From Enhygromyxa salina (GTDB taxonomy: Bacteria; Myxococcota_A; Polyangia; Nannocystales; Nannocystaceae): DNA of 64,000 nucleotides. Below are positions 24,552-34,215 of the stretch, piece by piece. The number at the start of each line of letters is the position of its first letter. Positions within the stretch are counted from its first letter, which is position 1. The position numbers were made by a program, and so were the translations under genes. The notes beneath the pieces are model-generated. The model had not been told where the DNA came from and did not search any database. It saw only the letters and a list, made by a program, of their open reading frames with translations. The stretch spans positions 81,148 through 145,147 of the forward strand of contig NZ_PVNK01000165.1 in assembly GCF_002994615.1 (NCBI RefSeq), in the 5' to 3' direction.

Positions 24552-25961
24552 TCAGGGACTGGAGATCATCGCGCGCAACCCGTGGCCACCGACGATGATG
24601 TCGTCGACGCTGTCGTCGTTGAGATCGGCGGCGATGATCACCGACAGGCCCGCGAAGCCATTGAACCACACCAGGGTCTGCGCGGTGAATTGACCCGGCG
24701 TGTCGGGGCTGTTGCGCAGAGCCAGCACGCTCTGGTCGTCGAAGTTGATGACGACGAGATCGGTGACTCCGTCGCTGTCGAGATCGCTTGCGACCGCCCC
24801 GACGGGCTTGTCGCCCACGGACAGGGCGACGCCCGGCGCGAGCAGGCCCCCGGCGCCGTCGCTCGGGATCACGTGGAGGCTGTCGGTGTTCTCGAGCACC
24901 GCGGCGAGGTCGAGGTGGCCGTCGAGGTCGAAGTCGGCGAGGACGGCGGAGCGAGGCATGCCGGGGACCTCGTAGACCAGGGGCGCGGCGAACTGCCCCG
25001 GCCCGTTGTCGTGGAGGATCGTGATCCGCTGGCCGCTGTGATTGGCGACCGCGAGATCGAGCGCGCCGCCGGGGTCGGCGAGCCCGAGCTCGAGCTCGAC
25101 GGGCTCGTCGCCGCCGGCCGCGAAGGCGGTCGGCAGACCGAAGCCGCCGCCGCCGTCGCCGAGCAGCACGGCGACGCTGTTGGCCGCGGTCAGGGCGACG
25201 ACGGCGTCGAGCGAGGCCCCGGCGTCGAGCTTGGCGAGCCGTACTCGCTGAGGTTGATCGCCGACGACGAAGCCGACCGGGGGCGCAAAATTTCCTCCGC
25301 CGAGGGATCGATACACGAACAATGTGTCGCTCTGGCTGTTGGTGACGACGAGATCGGCGAGGCCATCGCCGTTGAGGTCGCCGGCCGCGGCGCCGCGGAA
25401 GTCGCCGGTGCCCTCGGGCAGATCCGACTCGAGGGGGAACTCGCCCGTTCCGTCACCGAACAACACGAGGACGTCGTCCTTGCGACCGACGCCGAGATCC
25501 ATGTGGCCGTCGCCGTCAAAGTCGGCGGCCGCGAGCGCCTCGACGGCAAAGGTTGCGAGGAGATCGGAGTACTTGAAGCACAGCTCGCCTGGATCGACGC
25601 TCCCGTCCCCGCAGCTTGGGTCGGGGTCGGGGCCGGTATCGGTGTCGCCCGTGTCGGAGCTGTCGCCGGTGTCGGAGCTGTCGCCTGTGTCGGAGGAGTC
25701 CGAGCCGTCGGAGGAGTCCGAGCCGTCCGAGGTGTCAGAAGTATCGGAGGAGTCCGAGGCTCCGGACGTGGCAGTGCCCGAACTCTCGGTTTCGTCCATG
25801 GTGTGCTCGCCGTCGCCGTTTTCGCTGGTGGCGAACGACTGGTCATTGAGCCCGAGGTAGTCGGGGTTGGGGCCATGGCACGCGCTGGCCAGTGAAAGGA
25901 TGAATCCACCACACACGAATGCTCGCGCAAAATATAACGATGCGTTTGAACGACTTTGCAT
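24552..25961 (-). CDS. FG-GAP/VCBS repeat lipoprotein
   Basis: 469 residues. The signal peptide ends in the lipobox LASAC. A long Ser/Asp/Thr/Gly linker follows (repeating SSDTGD, residues about 55-115). From about residue 120 on there are FG-GAP/VCBS-type repeats marked by DFDGDGHMDL, DLNGDGLADLVV, DFDLDGHLDLAAV and DLNDDSVDDIIV, which bind calcium in a seven-bladed propeller of integrin type. It is probably an outer-surface adhesin or scaffold. ATG 25961 is chosen because GAAGG lies 5 bases upstream; a TTG at 25973 is in frame. Head-to-head with the PEGA gene at 26008, only 46 bases apart. Confidence 0.85.
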   Translation of the reverse strand: MQSRSNASLYFARAFVCGGFILSLASACHGPNPDYLGLNDQSFATSENGDGEHTMDETESSGTATSGASDSSDTSDTSDGSDSSDGSDSSDTGDSSDTGDSSDTGDTDTGPDPDPSCGDGSVDPGELCFKYSDLLATFAVEALAAADFDGDGHMDLGVGRKDDVLVLFGDGTGEFPLESDLPEGTGDFRGAAAGDLNGDGLADLVVTNSQSDTLFVYRSLGGGNFAPPVGFVVGDQPQRVRLAKLDAGASLDAVVALTAANSVAVLLGDGGGGFGLPTAFAAGGDEPVELELGLADPGGALDLAVANHSGQRITILHDNGPGQFAAPLVYEVPGMPRSAVLADFDLDGHLDLAAVLENTDSLHVIPSDGAGGLLAPGVALSVGDKPVGAVASDLDSDGVTDLVVINFDDQSVLALRNSPDTPGQFTAQTLVWFNGFAGLSVIIAADLNDDSVDDIIVGGHGLRAMISSP

Positions 25962-26007
25962 GCGAACCTTCAACTGCTCTTTTTCCTTAGCATGCTACCT
26001 TGACCCC

Positions 26008-27000
26008 GTGTCTGGATGGATACGCGCAACGATGTGCGTCGCACTTGGGCTCGGGTCGCAGCTCGCGGCGGGCCAGGCGCTCGCGGCGGGACCGGCCGAG
26101 GCCACGCCGATCGGGATCGCACCGATCAACTACAGCGGTGACCTGCCCTCGCACATGCAGTCCGACATCGAGGCGGCCGTCGCCGAGGCGATTGAGCGGA
26201 TCGATCGTCGGGCCGTATTCCTCGACCCTGAGTGCCAGACGAGTCGCTGTGGCGCGGACGTCGACCACGTGCTCGTGCTGAGCGTGGGCGTCGACGAGCG
26301 TGACTATCAGATCGACGTCGAGGTCTACTCGACCCGAGATGACCGCCAACTCGCCGAGGCCTCGGAGCTGTGTGACATGTGCGGGCACAGCGAGGTGCTC
26401 GAGACGATCGAGGCCCAGGTCACAACCTTGCGTGCGGCGCTCGAGCGCGACGAGGCCGCGCCGCAGGTCCGGGTCGAGGGCTCGCCGCCCGGCGCGACAG
26501 TGATCCTCGACGGTCAGCAAGTCGGCCAGGCCCCGCTGACAGCCGAGGTCACGCCCGGCGTCCACGAGCTCGAGCTCCGGGCGCCCGAACGCAACGCGCA
26601 GATCTACAAGTGGGAGGCGACCCTCGGCGTCGAGGAGGTCTTCGTCTACGAGCTGTCCGAGGCCCAGGCCCAGCGCAGGGGCGGACGCGGGCTCTCGATC
26701 GCCGGGTGGGTCAGCTTCGGGCTCGGGCTCGCGGGCGTCGGCGCGGGCGTGGCCTTGGTCGTGATCGACGGCCGCGACTACGGCCCGACCTGTAGTCTCG
26801 AGGTCCGCGATGTGAACGGCGCGTGCCCCAACATCTACAAGACCGCGCGCGCGGGCTTCGTCGGCCTCGGCCTCGGCGGCGTCGCGCTGGCGGCCGGGAC
26901 CGGGTTGGTCATCGAGGCCAGGCGCAAGCGCAAGCGCCAGGCCTCCGCTGCGGTGGCGCGCCTGCAGCCGAGCCTCGGAGGCTTCACGCTGCAGTTTTGA
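26008..27000 (+). CDS. PEGA-domain membrane protein
   Basis: 330 residues. A secretion signal (with Arg before MCVALGLGSQLAAGQALA) is followed by a globular part with CQTSRC and CDMC cysteines. A PEGA carbohydrate-binding-like domain comes at about 150-200 (VRVEGSPPGATVILDGQQVG), then two C-terminal transmembrane helices (about 230-255 and 290-312) and a short basic tail. It fits the type found with myxobacterial signalling and surface proteins. GTG 26008 is taken because it gives a normal n-region; ATG 26032 would not. A TACCTT hexamer 6 bases before the GTG, and no Shine-Dalgarno, suggest a leaderless start. Confidence 0.72.
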   Translation: MSGWIRATMCVALGLGSQLAAGQALAAGPAEATPIGIAPINYSGDLPSHMQSDIEAAVAEAIERIDRRAVFLDPECQTSRCGADVDHVLVLSVGVDERDYQIDVEVYSTRDDRQLAEASELCDMCGHSEVLETIEAQVTTLRAALERDEAAPQVRVEGSPPGATVILDGQQVGQAPLTAEVTPGVHELELRAPERNAQIYKWEATLGVEEVFVYELSEAQAQRRGGRGLSIAGWVSFGLGLAGVGAGVALVVIDGRDYGPTCSLEVRDVNGACPNIYKTARAGFVGLGLGGVALAAGTGLVIEARRKRKRQASAAVARLQPSLGGFTLQF

Positions 27001-27072
27001 GCGTCCGATCGCCGGGTCTGGCCGCCGCCCGGGCTGTGGTGTAAAAGCCCGCAGGAGCCACCGGACAGCGAT

Positions 27073-27798
27073 ATGGGTCGTACCTTCGAGAATCGAAAGC
27101 TGGCGATGATGAAGCGCGGGGACCGCGACGCGAAGGCGTTCACCCGCGCGGGCCGACAGATCAGCATGGCGGTGAAGTCCGGCGGTGCCGACCCCGACGG
27201 CAACCCGGGCCTGCGCCGCGCGATCCAAAACGCGCGCGCCGTAAACATGCCCAAGGACAAGATCCAAGGCGCGATCGACAAGGCCGCCGGGCTCGGCGAC
27301 GTCGACGGGTACGAGACCGTGTTCTACGAGGGCTACGGGCCCCACGGGATCGCGATGATGGTCGAGACCGCGACCGACAACCCGACCCGGACCGTGGCCA
27401 ACCTCCGCTTCGCTTTCAAGAAGGGCAGCGGCAACCTCGGCAACTCGGGCAGCGTCGCGTTCATGTTCGATCAGCTCGGGGTGTTCCGCCTCGACCCCGA
27501 GGGCCTCGACCGCGACGAGCTCGAGCTCGAGCTGATCGACCACGGCCTCGAGCAGCTCGACGACGGCATCAACGACGACGGCGACCCGGTCCTGATCTTG
27601 CGCTGCGCGCGTGAGGACTTCGGCAACCTCCAGTCCGGACTCGAGGCCAAGAAGATCGCGGTCGCGTCATCGGGCTTCGAGTGGGTGCCGAAGACGACGA
27701 CCGAGCTCTCGGACGAGGACACCGACGAGGTCCTCGAGCTGATCGACCGGCTCGAGCAAGACGACGACGTCCAGGTCGTGTTTCACAACCTCGGCTAG
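27073..27798 (+). CDS. yebC: YebC/PmpR family protein
   Basis: 241 residues, the normal size. YebC/TACO1 proteins act in translation of difficult (proline-rich) stretches and have also been called transcription regulators. The hallmarks are the start MGRTFENRKLAMMK, then AKAFTRAGRQISMAVKSGG, NPGLRRAIQNARAVNMPKD, and the FYEGYGPHGIAMMVE strand. The N-terminus is slightly altered from the usual GRSxKxxxIKxKK. A GGAGCCACC site lies upstream. It stands alone, and a repeat begins immediately after its stop. Confidence 0.94.
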   Translation: MGRTFENRKLAMMKRGDRDAKAFTRAGRQISMAVKSGGADPDGNPGLRRAIQNARAVNMPKDKIQGAIDKAAGLGDVDGYETVFYEGYGPHGIAMMVETATDNPTRTVANLRFAFKKGSGNLGNSGSVAFMFDQLGVFRLDPEGLDRDELELELIDHGLEQLDDGINDDGDPVLILRCAREDFGNLQSGLEAKKIAVASSGFEWVPKTTTELSDEDTDEVLELIDRLEQDDDVQVVFHNLG

Positions 27799-27800
27799 AA

Positions 27801-28000
27801 CGGGTTGTCTATGACCCCCACAAGCGTCAGCGACTTTGCCACGCACGGCCGCAAGCGGCCGGTCGGTCGGTCGCTGCGCTCCCTCCCTCGGTGGGCTGGC
27901 GTTAGCTTCGCAATGGTCTGCGTGGCCCCCTAGAAGGGGGCGGGTTGGCTATGACCCCCGTAGGCGTCAGCGACTTTTACGCATGGTCGCAAGCGGCCGG
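27801..28000. repeat. Two direct repeats in a gene-free stretch downstream of yebC
   Basis: Copy 1 (27801-27862) and copy 2 (27941-28000) share CGGGTTGKCTATGACCCCC, then GCGTCAGCGACTTT and GCAAGCGGCCGG. Between them is a hairpin GCCCCCT/AGGGGGC with loop AGA (27925-27941). Copy 1 begins two bases after the yebC stop. No reading frame is evident; the sequence is probably repeat-derived and may help end transcription of yebC and of the convergent gene at 28039. Confidence 0.7.
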
Positions 28001-28038
28001 TTGGAGGGGCTTTGACGCAGTGTAGCTTTCAGTGCCGC

Positions 28039-28830
28039 TCACGGGGTCTCGATCACGGTTTGTAGCTCGATCAAGCCGGCGGCCTCGAGGCGCTGCTCGA
28101 CGTTGGCCGGGAACACGGCGTACTTGTAGAAGTCGTGTAGATCTCGGATCGAGAGCGCGCGGGTGGTCTTGTTTGGTCGGCCCAGGTCGAGGGTCACCTG
28201 CTGGCCCATGACCCCGATCAGCAGGCGCAGCATCTCGACCCGGCTCATGACTCGGCCCACGCCCTTCCACTGGTAGGGGGAATTGTCGGCGTTGTGGGCG
28301 AGGATCGCCCGAAGCGCGCGCCTGTCGACGTAGAGCGTGGCGGCGGGCTCGGAGTGCAAGAAGCCGTTGTTGATCATGGCCCCTTTGAGCGAGGGCCAGA
28401 TCGACCAGACATACTCGTTGAACGCGTGCTGCTCGAACTGTTCGTCGCTGAGGATCCCGGTGTTGACCTCGCGCTTGAGCTGGATGATGAGACCGGAGTT
28501 GACGGCGTCGTCGTCGAAGCTACCTCTGAGCAGGTTGGTGAGCGCCGAGTGGAGCGGGCCCGAGGCATAGGCGATCAACTGGAGCGGCCCCGGGGGGACA
28601 CCCAGGGCCTTCGCCCAGCGCGCCAACGCGTGCTTGTCGGTCGCGGGCAACGCCTTGTGACCATAGACGAGCTCGGTCCGCGACGCGTCGACCATTGGAC
28701 ATCGAATTCGACCGGTCCGGAGGTGAACCCCGCGGGCCTCGAGCTTCATGGCCCGGGCGATGCGAAAGGCAATCGAGACCTCGCGATAGCCGTGGTAGTT
28801 TGTCTCTATCTGGCGCGGTGTCATCGGCAT
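28039..28830 (-). CDS. Hypothetical protein
   Basis: 263 residues, no signal peptide or membrane segment. I do not recognise the family. The text is evenly mixed, with KALPATDKHALARWAKALG and a central stretch FDDDAVNSGLIIQLKREVN. The start MPMTPRQIE at 28830 is preferred because GGAGAG lies 7 bases upstream, whereas an in-frame ATG 15 bases further up (28845) lacks a ribosome site. The codon composition is less extreme in GC than in its neighbours. It stands alone, convergent to yebC. Confidence 0.6.
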   Translation of the reverse strand: MPMTPRQIETNYHGYREVSIAFRIARAMKLEARGVHLRTGRIRCPMVDASRTELVYGHKALPATDKHALARWAKALGVPPGPLQLIAYASGPLHSALTNLLRGSFDDDAVNSGLIIQLKREVNTGILSDEQFEQHAFNEYVWSIWPSLKGAMINNGFLHSEPAATLYVDRRALRAILAHNADNSPYQWKGVGRVMSRVEMLRLLIGVMGQQVTLDLGRPNKTTRALSIRDLHDFYKYAVFPANVEQRLEAAGLIELQTVIETP

Positions 28831-28954
28831 GTGCTCGCTCTCCATTGTTGGCGACGCCAATGAAAGAGGATATGCGACATGTCGGTCACAGACCAATCGC
28901 CAGACTCGCCCCGCAAAGATATCCGCTCATCGGCGCGCGGGCCGATCGCCGCCG

Positions 28955-30184
28955 CTACTTCGGGGGCGGGCGCCAGGGCCTGCGCGTGCGGCAGCCGGGC
29001 TCATTGTCGCCGCATTTCATGCGGACGTGAATGTGGCCATCGTGGCCCTTGGAGTGACGCACGATCTTCTTGCCCTTGGTGCCCGAGCGCAGCGGCCAGG
29101 TGATGATCTCGTCGAGCTCCTCGGCGCTGACGCCCATCGACATCGCGGCGTAGTAGAGGTGGCGCTGGAGGTCGTGATCCAAGAAGATCATCGAGACCTC
29201 GCCGGTCGCGAGGAAGGCGTCGATCAGGGCCCAGGTCGCGCGCCAGTCGATCTGCTCGGGCGGCGGGTCGATCATCGTGTTGAACCACGGCAGCATCGGC
29301 ACGCGAATGTCGACGTCGCGGCCCGACTGGTGCGAGCGGTGCGGAGGAAAGCGGCGCCCGTGAGGCCGGCTGATCGAGCCGACGAAGATCTCGCCCGCGT
29401 AGCCCGTGTCGCGGCGAAAGTTGGCGAACGCGGTCACGATGACCTCGATCGCGTGGCTGCTGCCGTGGGCGATGCGATCGAAGCGGCGGGTGTAGAGCTG
29501 GGGGATCTCGGGTAGCTGGCAGGGCTCGCCCTTGATCCGGCCGCGGTTGGGGTGGCCGTGGCTGAGCGCGCCCTGGGGGATGTCGAGCCACGCGGGGTCG
29601 ATCTCGGGCCCGGGGAAGCGGTTGACGGTCCACGGGATCGCCGGGTCGACCCACACGAGCAGCTCGCGCTCGGGGGCGAGCTCGTCGAGGCTGTCGGCGT
29701 TGGCGGCGTTGTTGTAGGACTTGAGATCGCGGACGTCGACGCGGTGGTCGACGGCCACGCTCTCCCAGGTGTCGCCTTCACGGGCCACGTAGGTGATCGG
29801 CTCGCGCGGGGGCGGGACGCGGGTCGCCTTGAGCCGCAGCTCGACGCCCTCGCGGAGGAATTTTCGCTTCCGCGCGAGGGTCTTGGGGTTCCACTGGCGC
29901 AGCATCTTCGCGTCGGTGCCGTAGCGCGCGGCGAGGTCAGCCTTGGTCTCGCGGGGGCCGGTGGTGTGGCGGATCCAGCGGGGGCGGTCGAGGTGCTCGG
30001 TCTGATCGCCCCGCCAGTAGCGCTGCCAGGCCGGGACCTCGACGGGCTCGGCCGCGATCGCGGGCAGCCAGGTGGCCTGGACGTACTCGTTGGGGTCGGC
30101 GCCCGCGGGCAGCTCGAGCATCGCGCTCGGCTCGAGCGCGAGGGAAGAAGCGAGCAATAGCGCGATCGCCGACATCCGCAGCAC
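28955..30184 (-). CDS. Secreted MepA-like murein endopeptidase with a LysM-like region
   Basis: 409 residues. After a signal peptide (MSAIALLLASSLA) come two segments that resemble LysM in part: KADLAARYGTDAKMLRQWN, and one at VAREGDTWESVAVDHRVDVRD. The C-terminal 200 residues match penicillin-insensitive murein endopeptidases (MepA, M74): HGSSHAIEVIV, SHQSGRDVDIRV with the metal-binding H and D, and GHDGHIHVRMKC with the final His ligands. It cleaves D-Ala-meso-DAP cross-links in the periplasm. GTG 30184 adds an Arg to the n-region; ATG 30175 is the alternative. Unlike enterobacterial MepA it carries a wall-binding domain. Confidence 0.82.
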   Translation of the reverse strand: MLRMSAIALLLASSLALEPSAMLELPAGADPNEYVQATWLPAIAAEPVEVPAWQRYWRGDQTEHLDRPRWIRHTTGPRETKADLAARYGTDAKMLRQWNPKTLARKRKFLREGVELRLKATRVPPPREPITYVAREGDTWESVAVDHRVDVRDLKSYNNAANADSLDELAPERELLVWVDPAIPWTVNRFPGPEIDPAWLDIPQGALSHGHPNRGRIKGEPCQLPEIPQLYTRRFDRIAHGSSHAIEVIVTAFANFRRDTGYAGEIFVGSISRPHGRRFPPHRSHQSGRDVDIRVPMLPWFNTMIDPPPEQIDWRATWALIDAFLATGEVSMIFLDHDLQRHLYYAAMSMGVSAEELDEIITWPLRSGTKGKKIVRHSKGHDGHIHVRMKCGDNEPGCRTRRPWRPPPK

Positions 30185-30522
30185 AGTAACGCTAGCAAGG
30201 GATCAGCTCGCTGCCCACACATAATCCGCGGCCGCCGTCGTCGGCGCGCCGAACAGGTCATCGCGCCCATGAACTCGGCGAAGTGATGGCGATGACGATG
30301 GCGATGGCGATGACGATGACGAAGTGGCCCTGTGCGCCACGAGCCAGACCTCGGCTCGCAGCGCTGACCGAGACAAAGGTAGATCATGGGCGCCAGCGAG
30401 AAGAGCCTTGCGCGTAAACCCCGGGGGCCTCGCCGGTCCGCCGCCTGAAGGTGAGTCGAATGTGGCGGGCTCGGAGTCGCTCATGACGAGCGCGAGGCCA
30501 GCGAAGCCAGGTCAGGTGTGCG
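30185..30522. other. Gene-free divergent region with a hexamer microsatellite
   Basis: 338 bases between the divergent endopeptidase and lipase-like lipoprotein genes. The only structure I see is a run of GATGGC/GATGAC hexamers at 30285-30324 (about six and a half units). No RNA gene or convincing -35/-10 pair is visible, although both flanking promoters must lie here. Confidence 0.6.
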
Positions 30523-32547
30523 ATGCTCCGCCCGATGACCTCTCTTGCGTTGCCTCGGACCTTGACCCTCGCGACTGCGCTGCTCCTGCTCGCTTGCACC
30601 GACGACCTCAGCACCGACGCAGCCGACGACCTCAGCGAGACCGGCGAGACCGACGAGACCGACGAGACTGGCGACGAGGACGGCGACAGCACCGAGGTCG
30701 ATCCCGAGGTCGTGTGGCCGATCCTCGACTGCGATCCCTTGGTCCCGGACTACTGCGGCTTCCCCTATCCGAACAACGTGTTCTCAATCGACGATCCCGA
30801 CTCGCCGACCGGTCGGAGGCTCGCGTTCACCGAGGCGCTGGTGCCCGCGGGCGCGGGCTACCAGCCCGACCCCGACGTGTGGCTCGACAGCGACGGGTTC
30901 TCGCCCGCGGGCTCGATGTTGGCCTACTTCCCCGGCGTGTCGGTCGAGGGCCTGCCCTCGCCGACCACGATCGAGGCCTCGCTCGCCGCCGACTCGCCGA
31001 CGATCCTGCTAAACGCCGACAGCGGGGCCCGCGTGCCGCACTGGGCCGAGCTCGACATGTCGCACGGCGACGACGGGCGGCGGGCGTTCATCATCCGCCC
31101 GGCGGTCCGGCTCGAGCCCGAGACCCGCTACATCGTGGCGGTCCGCGGCCTCGTCGATCAAGGCGGCGCGGCGATCGAGGCGAGCCCGGGCTTCGCCGCG
31201 CTGCGCGACATCAGCCCGAGCGAAGACCCCTCGATCGAGGCCCGGCGGGGGCTCTACGCCGACATCTTCTTGCGCCTCGGCGACGCGGGGATCGGCCGCG
31301 ACGACCTCCAGCTGGCGTGGGACTTCACGACCGCGAGCGACGCCAACCTCACCGAGCGCCTGGTCCACATCCGCGACGAGGGCCTCGCGCTGTTCGACGA
31401 GGACCCGCAGTTCAGCATCGTCGAGGTCGAGCTCGACCCCGGGCCGGGCCTCGCGATGCGGGTCACGGGTGAGCTGCAGGTCCCGCTCTACCTCGACGAT
31501 CCCGGGCCGGCCGGGCGCATGACCTTTGGCGCCGACGGCCTGCCCGAGCCGAACGGGACGACCACCTATCCCTTCATGGTCCTGATCCCGACCGAGGCCT
31601 TCAGCGAGCCGGCCGGGCTCATGCAATTTGGCCACGGCCTGTTCGGCTCCTACGAGGGCGTCGACGACTCGCTGCTGACGGGCCTCGCCGTCGACTACAA
31701 CTTCGTGGTGTTCGCAACCTCGTGGCTCGGCATGTCCAACCAAGATCTGGCTCAGATCGTGTCGGTGCTGCAGACCGCCCGGCTCGACGACTTCGCGACG
31801 ATCGCCGATCGCCTCAGTCAGGGGGTGTTCAACGGCCTCGCGGCCATGCGGATGATGCGAGGGTCATTTGCGAATGCGCCCGAGATCGTCGGGCCAAACA
31901 TGGAGCCGCTGCTGATCGACGCCGATCGCAGCTACTTCTTCGGGGCCAGCCTCGGCGGGATCATGGGCTCGACCTACATGGCCTTGACGACCGACGTCGA
32001 GCGCGGGGCGCTCGGGGTTCCGGGGCAGCCCTACGGCCTGTTGCTCAACCGCAGCGAGGCCTTCGTCGAGCTCGGGACGCTGTCGAACCAGGCCTACGAC
32101 GACAAGCTCGATCTGCGCTTCTCGCTCGAGATGATGCAGCTCCTGTGGGATCGCGCCGAGCCGAGCGGGTTCTCGCGCCACGTGGTCCACGACCCGCTCC
32201 CGGGCACCAGCCCCCACGAGGTCATCGTCCTCGCCGCGCTCGGCGATCACCTGGTCACCAACTTTGGCACCCACGTCATGGCCCGTGAGCTCGGGATCCC
32301 GCAGCTCGAGCCGATCGTCCGCCCGGTGTTTGGGATCGACGAGGTCGCGCAGCCCTACGCGGGCTCGGCCTTGATCGAGTACGACTTCGGCCTCCCGCCG
32401 ATCCCGCTGACCAACGTGCCGATGACGGCCGGCAGCGATCCCCACGGCGCCCTGGCCGACGTGCCCAACGCGCTCTACACGGTCGAGCAGTTCCTGCGGA
32501 CGGGCGTGGTCGAGAGCTTCTGCAACGGGGTCTGCGATCCGAGCTGA
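30523..32547 (+). CDS. Lipase-like alpha/beta hydrolase lipoprotein
   Basis: 674 residues. A signal peptide with lipobox LLLAC leads into an acidic Thr/Glu/Asp linker. The middle part, about 60-280, is beta-rich (Ig-like, RPAVRLEPETRYIVAVRGL). From about 330 an alpha/beta-hydrolase core follows: QFGHGLFGSYEG for the oxyanion side, and the nucleophile elbow GASLG (YFFGASLGGIMGS) about residue 485. The catalytic Asp and His are not fixed by eye, but AALGDHLVTNFGTH is a good candidate for both. It is likely an outer-membrane esterase or lipase. ATG 30535 is an alternative start. Convergent with aidB. Confidence 0.75.
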   Translation: MLRPMTSLALPRTLTLATALLLLACTDDLSTDAADDLSETGETDETDETGDEDGDSTEVDPEVVWPILDCDPLVPDYCGFPYPNNVFSIDDPDSPTGRRLAFTEALVPAGAGYQPDPDVWLDSDGFSPAGSMLAYFPGVSVEGLPSPTTIEASLAADSPTILLNADSGARVPHWAELDMSHGDDGRRAFIIRPAVRLEPETRYIVAVRGLVDQGGAAIEASPGFAALRDISPSEDPSIEARRGLYADIFLRLGDAGIGRDDLQLAWDFTTASDANLTERLVHIRDEGLALFDEDPQFSIVEVELDPGPGLAMRVTGELQVPLYLDDPGPAGRMTFGADGLPEPNGTTTYPFMVLIPTEAFSEPAGLMQFGHGLFGSYEGVDDSLLTGLAVDYNFVVFATSWLGMSNQDLAQIVSVLQTARLDDFATIADRLSQGVFNGLAAMRMMRGSFANAPEIVGPNMEPLLIDADRSYFFGASLGGIMGSTYMALTTDVERGALGVPGQPYGLLLNRSEAFVELGTLSNQAYDDKLDLRFSLEMMQLLWDRAEPSGFSRHVVHDPLPGTSPHEVIVLAALGDHLVTNFGTHVMARELGIPQLEPIVRPVFGIDEVAQPYAGSALIEYDFGLPPIPLTNVPMTAGSDPHGALADVPNALYTVEQFLRTGVVESFCNGVCDPS

Positions 32548-32562
32548 CCTCGTTGAGGCTTG

Positions 32563-34215
32563 TCAGGCCCGATCCTGCGGCCGGCCGCGCTCGATCAGCG
32601 CGTCGAGGTCGACCCCCGCAGGCAGGGTGCCGTAGCAGCGCCCCTCGTCGCCGAGCCGCCCGGCACAAAAGGCGTCCGCGACGAAGCTCGGCCCATGCCG
32701 GACCAGGAGCGAGCCTTGCAGCGCGAGCCCGAGCAGCTCGCAGACCCGCCGCGCGTCGCCTTGAGCGATCGGCTTGGTCAGGCGGTCGGCGAGGGTCTCG
32801 ACGAAGGCGTCAAAGCGGCGATCCCCCCCGACGCCAGCCCGAATCTCGCCGACCAGGGCCTCGACACAGGCCGGCTCGCGGCCCATCGCCCGCAAGACAT
32901 CGAGGCAGATCACGTTGCCCGATCCTTCCCAGATGCTGTTGAGCGGCGACTGGCGAAACAGTCGCGGCATCACGCTCTCCTCGATGAAGCCGGCCCCGCC
33001 GTGGCACTCCATGGCCTCGTAGACCAGCTCGGGCAGGCGCTTGTTGAGCCAGTACTTGGTCACCGGGGTCGCGAGGCGCGCGAGCAGCCGCGCGGGCTCG
33101 GGGTCCTGACCCGCGCTGTCGTCGAAGCTCCGAGCGATGCGCATGGCCAGCGCGGTCGCGGCCTCGCTCTCGAGCACGAGGTCGGCGAGCACGGCCCGCA
33201 TCAGCGGCTGCTCGATCAAGACCTTGCCAAACGCGCTGCGGTGCGCGGTGTGCCAGCACGCGTTGGCGACCGCCTGACGCATCATCGCCGCGGGTGACAC
33301 GATGCAGTCGAGGCGCGTGTGCTGGACCATCTCGATGATCGTCCGGACCCCGCGGCCCTCCTCGCCGACCATCCGCGCGAAGGTTCCGGCGTACTCGATC
33401 TCGCTCGACGCGTTGGCGTGGTCGCCGAGCTTGTCCTTGAGCCGCTGGATGAAGAAGGGGTTGCGGGTCTTGTCGGGCCGCCAGCGCGGGACCAAAAAGC
33501 AGCTGAGCCCGCCGGGCGCCTGCGCGAGGGTCAAGAACGCGTCGGACATCGGCGCCGAGCAAAACCACTTGTGGCCGACGAGCTCGTACGAGGCCCCGGG
33601 CCCGCCGTCGCCGAGCGGGTGGGCGAGGGTGGTGTTGGCGCGGACGTCGGAGCCGCCCTGCTTCTCGGTCATGGCCATGCCCATCGTCACGCCCGACTTT
33701 TGCTCGCTCGGGCAAGAGCGCGGGTCGTAGGTCTGGGCGGTGAGCTTGGGCTCCCACTCCTGCGCGAGCTCGGGCTGGTGGCGCAGGGCCGGGACCACGG
33801 CGTAGGTCATCGACAGCGGGCAGCACACGCCGGGCTCGGCCTGGGCCATCAGGTACTCGAACGCCGCGTGGGCCACGTGGCCGCCGCGCTCGGCCGTCCA
33901 CGCCACGCTGTGCATCCCGGCCTCGACCGCGAGGGTCATGAGCGCGTGGTAGCTCGGGTGATAGCGGACCTCGTCGATCCGCTGGCCGTAGCGATCGAAG
34001 GTCAGCAGCTGCGGGCGCTCGCGGTTGGCCTCGAAGCCCCACTCGATGACCTCGGCCGAGCCGACGCGGGCGCCGAAGGCCTGGAGTCGATCGGCGGCCC
34101 AGGCTCCGCCTTCGCGCTCGGTCGCGTCGCGTAGGGCAGCGTCGCTCGACCACAGGTTGACGCCCTCGAACGCGGGCGCTTGGTTGGTGACCGCGTGGGT
34201 CGGGAGCTCGGTCAT
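32563..34215 (-). CDS. aidB: AidB-family acyl-CoA dehydrogenase
   Basis: 550 residues against 541 in E. coli AidB, and alike from end to end: THAVTNQAPAFEGVNLW at the start, IGMGMTEKQGGSDV is here MGMAMTEKQGGSDV, then GGLSCFLVPRW, RLKDKLGDHANASSEIEY, and the C-terminal NSIWEGSGNVICLDVLRAM. AidB is a flavoprotein of the alkylation response that binds DNA and may destroy alkylating agents; a fatty-acyl role is also possible. The start MTELPTH is used because it aligns with AidB; upstream the frame runs on without support. Its stop lies 15 bases past the convergent lipoprotein. Confidence 0.9.
   Translation of the reverse strand: MTELPTHAVTNQAPAFEGVNLWSSDAALRDATEREGGAWAADRLQAFGARVGSAEVIEWGFEANRERPQLLTFDRYGQRIDEVRYHPSYHALMTLAVEAGMHSVAWTAERGGHVAHAAFEYLMAQAEPGVCCPLSMTYAVVPALRHQPELAQEWEPKLTAQTYDPRSCPSEQKSGVTMGMAMTEKQGGSDVRANTTLAHPLGDGGPGASYELVGHKWFCSAPMSDAFLTLAQAPGGLSCFLVPRWRPDKTRNPFFIQRLKDKLGDHANASSEIEYAGTFARMVGEEGRGVRTIIEMVQHTRLDCIVSPAAMMRQAVANACWHTAHRSAFGKVLIEQPLMRAVLADLVLESEAATALAMRIARSFDDSAGQDPEPARLLARLATPVTKYWLNKRLPELVYEAMECHGGAGFIEESVMPRLFRQSPLNSIWEGSGNVICLDVLRAMGREPACVEALVGEIRAGVGGDRRFDAFVETLADRLTKPIAQGDARRVCELLGLALQGSLLVRHGPSFVADAFCAGRLGDEGRCYGTLPAGVDLDALIERGRPQDRA

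Noticed and set aside
30203..30484. A small minus-strand frame in the gap after the endopeptidase
   Set aside because: Low complexity from the hexamer repeat; no ribosome site and no motif.
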